DNA of 9,846 bases from Micavibrio sp. UBA7689 (GTDB lineage: Bacteria > Pseudomonadota > Alphaproteobacteria > Micavibrionales > Micavibrionaceae), in the NCBI GenBank assembly GCA_002482805.1, contig DLGR01000027.1:23961-33806 (forward strand). The letters run 5' to 3'. Position 1 is the first letter of the stretch. Each line of letters starts with the position of its first letter. The notes under the pieces were generated by a model that saw nothing but the letters and a program-made list of their open reading frames with translations, made no database searches and had not been told where the DNA came from. The translations under genes and the position numbers were made by a program. Shown one piece after another: positions 6,119 through 9,846 of this stretch.

Positions 6119-6186
6119 CTGGATTTCCGATTTGATTATGTTTAAGTCTAACCCGTCATGTTTATGACAAGTTTGGCCTTGTGGCC

Positions 6187-6194
6187 GAGGAAGA
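6187..6194 (+). promoter_or_regulatory. Shine-Dalgarno of the DsbA-like gene
   Basis: GAGGAAGA lies 4 bases before ATG 6199. It decides the start against the in-frame GTG at 6181, which would place this ribosome-binding site inside the coding sequence and add polar residues ahead of the membrane anchor. Confidence 0.7.
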
Positions 6195-6198
6195 ATTT

Positions 6199-7044
6199 AT
6201 GACCGATTCCAATTCCAAAAAAGCAATGGCACTTGGCGCTGTTGTCATCCTCCTCATCGTTCTCGCGGGCGCATATTTCGGTATGAGCAAAAAGCCGCAG
6301 GACGCCCTGCCTGACACATCGGAAGTTGTTCAAGAAGATGCAACTACCCAAACGCCGCCACCCGTTGCAACGGATTCCCATGGCGATGCAGTTCCCACTA
6401 CGATCGAAGAGCCGATGGTGGAAGAAACGACCGATGCGGCCCCTGCCGAAGAAGCTGTACCTGGCGAAAAAGTGAAAATCGATCTGGCGGCCTTCACTGC
6501 GCCGCGCACGATCGGCGATGCGAATGCACCGATCAAAATTGTCGAATACGCTTCGTTGACCTGCTCGCACTGTGCGCATTTCCACAATGATGTGTATCCT
6601 GAATTGAAAGCCAAATATATCGACACAGGCAAAGTGTTTTTCGAATTCCGCGAATTTCCGCTGAACGATCCTGCACTCAAAGCCACGCTGACCGCGCGTT
6701 GTTTGCCTGCCGATAAGTACGAAAGCTTCGTCTCCCTGCTGTTTAAAACGCAGGAGCACTGGGCGGGTGATATCAATTACATGAAAGCACTGGCCCAGAA
6801 TGCCAAGCTAGCGGGTATGAGCGATGCGACGTTCGAAGCGTGTCATTCTCAAGGCGATCTGAAACTGAAAGTCGCTGATGCGATGCAACAGGCGCAGGAC
6901 AAATGGAAAGTGGCGTCAACACCGACCTTTATTATCAACGATGGTGCGGAAACTATCGGTGGTGCGAAAGACCTCGCCGAGTTCGAGCGTGTTTTCCGCA
7001 AAATAACGAATGACGCCGTGGGCGAAGCCCCCGCAGTCGAATAA
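6199..7044 (+). CDS. Membrane-anchored DsbA-like thiol:disulfide oxidoreductase
   Basis: The 281-residue product has a short cytoplasmic start (MTDSNSKK), one N-terminal membrane helix (about 10-28) without a clear cleavage site, an acidic Pro/Thr/Glu-rich linker (about 32-90), and a thioredoxin-fold domain (about 94-272). The active site is CSHC (C122, C125) in SLTCSHCAHFH; the cis-proline loop is STPTFIIN (P242). Two further cysteines, C168 (in ARCLPADKY) and C215 (in FEACHSQ), match the positions of the second disulfide I recall from alphaproteobacterial DsbA proteins such as Wolbachia alpha-DsbA1. It should oxidise or shuffle disulfides in the periplasm while tethered to the inner membrane. 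A gene of this type next to smc is a recurring alphaproteobacterial arrangement. No partner DsbB is in the window. smc follows after 32 bp and probably shares the transcript. Confidence 0.92.
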   Translation: MTDSNSKKAMALGAVVILLIVLAGAYFGMSKKPQDALPDTSEVVQEDATTQTPPPVATDSHGDAVPTTIEEPMVEETTDAAPAEEAVPGEKVKIDLAAFTAPRTIGDANAPIKIVEYASLTCSHCAHFHNDVYPELKAKYIDTGKVFFEFREFPLNDPALKATLTARCLPADKYESFVSLLFKTQEHWAGDINYMKALAQNAKLAGMSDATFEACHSQGDLKLKVADAMQQAQDKWKVASTPTFIINDGAETIGGAKDLAEFERVFRKITNDAVGEAPAVE

Positions 7045-7076
7045 GAAGAAAAGAATTTCGGGTTTAGAAGAGTAAG

Positions 7077-9846
7077 ATGATCCAGTTCGAAAAAATACGT
7101 ATGACCGGTTTCAAGTCCTTCGTGGACAAAACCGAATTCGACATCGGCAAAGGCCTTACGGGGATTGTCGGTCCGAACGGATGCGGCAAATCGAACACGG
7201 TCGAAGCCTTGCGCTGGGTTATGGGTGAAAATTCCGCCAAACGTATGCGCGGCGGCACAGGCGGGATGGAAGACGTTATCTTCGCAGGCACCGCCGATCG
7301 CCCGAAAAGAAATTTTGCCGAAGTATCTTTGCTTCTTAACAATGTCATGCGCACGGCACCTGCCGCTTACAACGATTCCGATGAAATCGAAGTTACGCGC
7401 CGTATCGAACGCGACCATGGTTCTTTGTATAAAATCAACGGCAAGACCTGCCGCGCACGCGATGTGCAGATGCTGTTCGCCGATACGGTGACAGGCGCTA
7501 ACTCGCCTGCCCTGGTGTCCCAAGGACGTGTTACGGCGATGATTAACGCCAAGCCGCAGGAACGCCGCGTCGTTCTGGAAGAGTCCGCAGGCGTATCGGG
7601 TCTTTATGTCCGCCGTCATGAAGCGGAACTCCGCCTTCGCGCCGCCGACCAAAACCTCCAACGTTTGCAGGACCTTGTTGGTAGCATGGAAGGCCGTTTT
7701 AACGCGCTGAAAAAACAAACGCGTCAGGCCCAGAAATACAAAAATCTGTCGCAACAAATTCGCGAACTCGAAACCACCATTGCCTATCTGGAATGGCGTA
7801 TGCAGGTAAACCGCGTTGAGGCCGCCCGCAAAACATTCGGTGAAGCCGAAAGCCATGTCGCCACGCATATGGCGACGGTTGTTCAATTGACCAAGACGCA
7901 AAACACGCAATCTGAAAACTTGCCGGCCCTTCGTAAAGCCGAAGCCGCCGCTGCGGCCGCTCTACAAGCTCACAAAATGGAATTGCAACGTCTGGAAGAT
8001 GCGGACCGCGAACTCCATGACCAACTGGAAGAAGCGCGTCAGCAACTCGAGCAAACCAAAGCCGACCGCGCCCATGAGGCCGAATTGCTGGGTGAAAGCT
8101 CCGGTGTTCTTGAGAAGCTGGAAGAAGAAGAGCGCATTCTGTCCGAATCCCGCCGCAACGAAGAAAGCGATCTGGAGCAGAAGAAAGCCATCAAAGCCGA
8201 GTTGGAACAAAAAGTTCTGAAGCTGGAAGCCAATTACGAAACCTTCATGCAAAAGACGGCCGATACAAAAGCCGCGCGCCAACGCATCGAACAACAGATC
8301 AATGCCGACCAATCGCGCATGTCCGTTGCCGAAGAGCGCAAAGAAAAACTGCAGGAAGATTTGATCCGTGCGAAGGCGCAGTTCGAAAACGATTCCGAAC
8401 TGGAAGATTTGAAATCGGGCATCGTATCCCTCGAGGGCGAAACGACGGAACTGCGTACGAAGTTTGAAACTTCTGAAAATGAAATCGCGAATGCCCGTAA
8501 GGCTTTGGAAGACGCCCGTGCCGTGCGTCAGGATTCAGAGCGCAAAAAATCCGAGATTGAATCCGAGATCAAGGCTCTGGAGCGCATATTGAATGCGGAT
8601 ACGCAAAGCCTGTTCAAACCTGTTCTCGATGACATCAAGCCCGATAAGGGTTTTGAAAAGGCATTGTCCCGTGCTCTGGGCGACACGCTCATGGCTTCAA
8701 AAGACAAGGAAGCGCCTAGCGTTTTCCTAGACTATGCGGAACAAAATATCGATACGCCGGCCCTACCCGCAGGTGCGCGCAGGCTGGAGCCGCATGTTCA
8801 AGCGCCGAAATACCTGCAGCGCGCCATCGGCTTTATCGGCGTTGTTGATACGCAAGAAGACGGTGACAAGGTCGCGGCCCAACTCAAGCCCGGTCAGTCC
8901 ATCGTATCTCTGGATGGCGCTTACTGGCGTTGGGATGGGTTGCACATCAAAGCGTCCGCTTCGGACCGCCATGCGATTCAATTGCAGCAAAAGAACCGTC
9001 TGGAAGAACTCACCCGTGAATTGCCGGACGCGGATTGGCAATATCGCGAATCCGCCGACAAAACCAATGCGTCTGATGAAACCCTTAAGGCTCTCGTCGC
9101 CACGGTTGATTCCGTTCGCACGGAACTCCGCACCAAAGAACAAGACCTCAACGGCAAGCAATCCCGCTTGAACCGTTTGACGGAACAACGTTCAGGCGTT
9201 TTTGCCGAAATCGCGAAATTCGAAGAATCCTTGAAGCGCACGGAAGAAGACATTGTCGGCTACCGCGAAAGCATTGTGACGCTTAAAGAAGAGTTGTCTA
9301 CTTATAACGAAGAAACCATGGCCTCGCACGCGCAGGAAGTGGAAGCACTCCGTGCCACCTTGATCGAAGCTCGCGATGGTTTGAACCATGCCGTGCGAAA
9401 CCTCGACCAGATCCAGCAGGAACAAGGTCGCCGCATGGCGCGTATGCACGCGATTGCCGACGAGCGCAACCACCACACCAACCGTTCCATCCGTTCGCGC
9501 GAGCGTGCGAAGGAGTTGGAGCAACGTGAAACGACGCTCACCGAACGCGTGGAAGAACTCGAAAACCGCCCACAGACGATCGATGACAACCGTGAAGAGT
9601 TGATGTCGAAAGTATCCGAGTTGGAAAAGGCCCGCGGTTCTGCTTCCGACAATTTGTCCGAAGTTGAGTCCGAACTCGCGATTACCACCCGCGCTTTGAA
9701 AGAAGCGGAAGCTATTCTGGGCGAAGCCCGTGAAGCGAGAGCCCACGCGCAAGCCCTTGTACAAAGCGGTCAGGAAACGTTAGAGCATCTTGTAACTTCA
9801 ATAACCGAACAGTTCAGTCAAGGCCCGAACGAGCTGAAAGAATCCG
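7077..9846 (+). CDS. smc: Chromosome segregation ATPase SMC, N-terminal part through hinge (3' end outside window)
   Basis: The frame stays open from ATG 7077 to the window edge, giving 923 residues plus one base; full SMC proteins have about 1150-1200. The N-terminal ATPase half includes FEKIRMTGFKSFVDKTEF and the Walker A GPNGCGKSN (32-40). The Q-loop-side segment LVSQGRVTAMINAKPQERR and EESAGVSGLYVRR follow (about 146-180). Long heptad-rich coiled coils rich in Glu, Lys, Gln and Arg occupy about 180-500 and 640-923, flanking a hinge at about 512-640 (FKPVLDDIKPDKGFEKALS through AYWRWDGLHIK), which has the short alphaproteobacterial form. The signature motif, Walker B and C-terminal ATPase half lie beyond the edge. 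SMC dimers with ScpA and ScpB compact and segregate the chromosome. AGAAGAG (7066-7072) is a likely Shine-Dalgarno 4 bases before the ATG. No frameshift or stop was found on codon-by-codon reading of nearly all of the frame. Confidence 0.97.
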   Translation, partial: MIQFEKIRMTGFKSFVDKTEFDIGKGLTGIVGPNGCGKSNTVEALRWVMGENSAKRMRGGTGGMEDVIFAGTADRPKRNFAEVSLLLNNVMRTAPAAYNDSDEIEVTRRIERDHGSLYKINGKTCRARDVQMLFADTVTGANSPALVSQGRVTAMINAKPQERRVVLEESAGVSGLYVRRHEAELRLRAADQNLQRLQDLVGSMEGRFNALKKQTRQAQKYKNLSQQIRELETTIAYLEWRMQVNRVEAARKTFGEAESHVATHMATVVQLTKTQNTQSENLPALRKAEAAAAAALQAHKMELQRLEDADRELHDQLEEARQQLEQTKADRAHEAELLGESSGVLEKLEEEERILSESRRNEESDLEQKKAIKAELEQKVLKLEANYETFMQKTADTKAARQRIEQQINADQSRMSVAEERKEKLQEDLIRAKAQFENDSELEDLKSGIVSLEGETTELRTKFETSENEIANARKALEDARAVRQDSERKKSEIESEIKALERILNADTQSLFKPVLDDIKPDKGFEKALSRALGDTLMASKDKEAPSVFLDYAEQNIDTPALPAGARRLEPHVQAPKYLQRAIGFIGVVDTQEDGDKVAAQLKPGQSIVSLDGAYWRWDGLHIKASASDRHAIQLQQKNRLEELTRELPDADWQYRESADKTNASDETLKALVATVDSVRTELRTKEQDLNGKQSRLNRLTEQRSGVFAEIAKFEESLKRTEEDIVGYRESIVTLKEELSTYNEETMASHAQEVEALRATLIEARDGLNHAVRNLDQIQQEQGRRMARMHAIADERNHHTNRSIRSRERAKELEQRETTLTERVEELENRPQTIDDNREELMSKVSELEKARGSASDNLSEVESELAITTRALKEAEAILGEAREARAHAQALVQSGQETLEHLVTSITEQFSQGPNELKES

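Larger units (their letters stand above)
6019..6198. other. Intergenic region between the OmpA-like gene and the DsbA-like gene
   Basis: This 180-bp stretch is the only sizeable non-coding region in the window. No convincing ORF, tRNA or strong GC hairpin with a T-run is visible. It holds a TTGACA hexamer, a 9-bp direct repeat, a short inverted repeat GTCAT-GTTT-ATGAC (6155-6168), and the Shine-Dalgarno of the next gene. It contains no GANTC site by reading. It probably separates two transcription units, with the promoter for the dsbA-like gene and smc. Confidence 0.6.

Noticed and set aside
6152..6160. CCCGTCATG before the DsbA-like gene also occurs at 3034-3042 at the mutY/DUF721 junction
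   Set aside because: A 9-base match between two places in 10 kb is not strong evidence of a shared operator, and the surrounding bases differ.
6849..7910. Long minus-strand ORF of 353 codons opposite the start of smc and the end of the DsbA-like gene
   Set aside because: It is antisense to two well-supported genes, including the SMC Walker A region, crosses their boundary, and its translation shows no recognisable domain. It is a shadow of the codon bias.
1..9846. Search for CRISPR arrays, transposon ends, tRNA or rRNA genes, phage or defence genes
   Set aside because: No regularly spaced repeats, transposase motifs, cloverleaf or rRNA-like sequence were seen. The CcrM homologue is a solitary cell-cycle type, with no restriction endonuclease within the visible sequence.

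Overview
This is a chromosomal stretch of an alphaproteobacterium, with no sign of mobile DNA. The evidence is a CcrM-type cell-cycle methyltransferase, the neighbourhood ccrM - mutY - DUF721 (DciA-like) - thiol oxidoreductase - smc (an arrangement I recall from Caulobacter and relatives), and an alphaproteobacterial style of SMC hinge and OmpA-like protein. Base composition is moderate (a little above 50% GC by eye), unlike high-GC Caulobacter. A deep or moderate-GC lineage (Rhodospirillales- or Micavibrio-like) is plausible, but this window cannot settle it.

Layout from left to right: (1) the C-terminal half of ccrM (+), cut by the window edge, then folB (+), whose start codon overlaps the ccrM stop; (2) a minus-strand pair, mutY followed by a secreted protein of unknown function whose 3' end overlaps the 3' end of folB by 20 bp; (3) a plus-strand run, DUF721/DciA-like - efp - suhB - OmpA-like, starting head-to-head with mutY with essentially no intergenic DNA and packed with 4-bp and 32-bp overlaps and a 6-bp gap; (4) the only real intergenic region, about 180 bp (6019-6198), holding a weak promoter candidate and a short direct repeat; (5) a membrane-anchored DsbA-like oxidoreductase followed by smc (+), which runs off the right edge after the hinge.

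Functionally the window mixes chromosome maintenance (adenine methylation, A:G mismatch repair, probable helicase loading, chromosome organisation) with housekeeping (folate synthesis, EF-P, inositol-phosphatase family) and envelope functions (OmpA-like protein, periplasmic thiol oxidation, secreted unknown). I saw no CRISPR array, transposon, tRNA, rRNA or phage gene, and no convincing novel defence or biosynthetic system.

Points most worth a second look: an abrupt fall in GC and GC3 inside ccrM near position 180-190; an OmpA-like domain whose peptidoglycan-binding Asp is replaced by Pro; the mutY/DUF721 start region, where start codons of opposite strands overlap and the best mutY promoter lies inside the neighbouring gene; and the secreted unknown protein paired with mutY.
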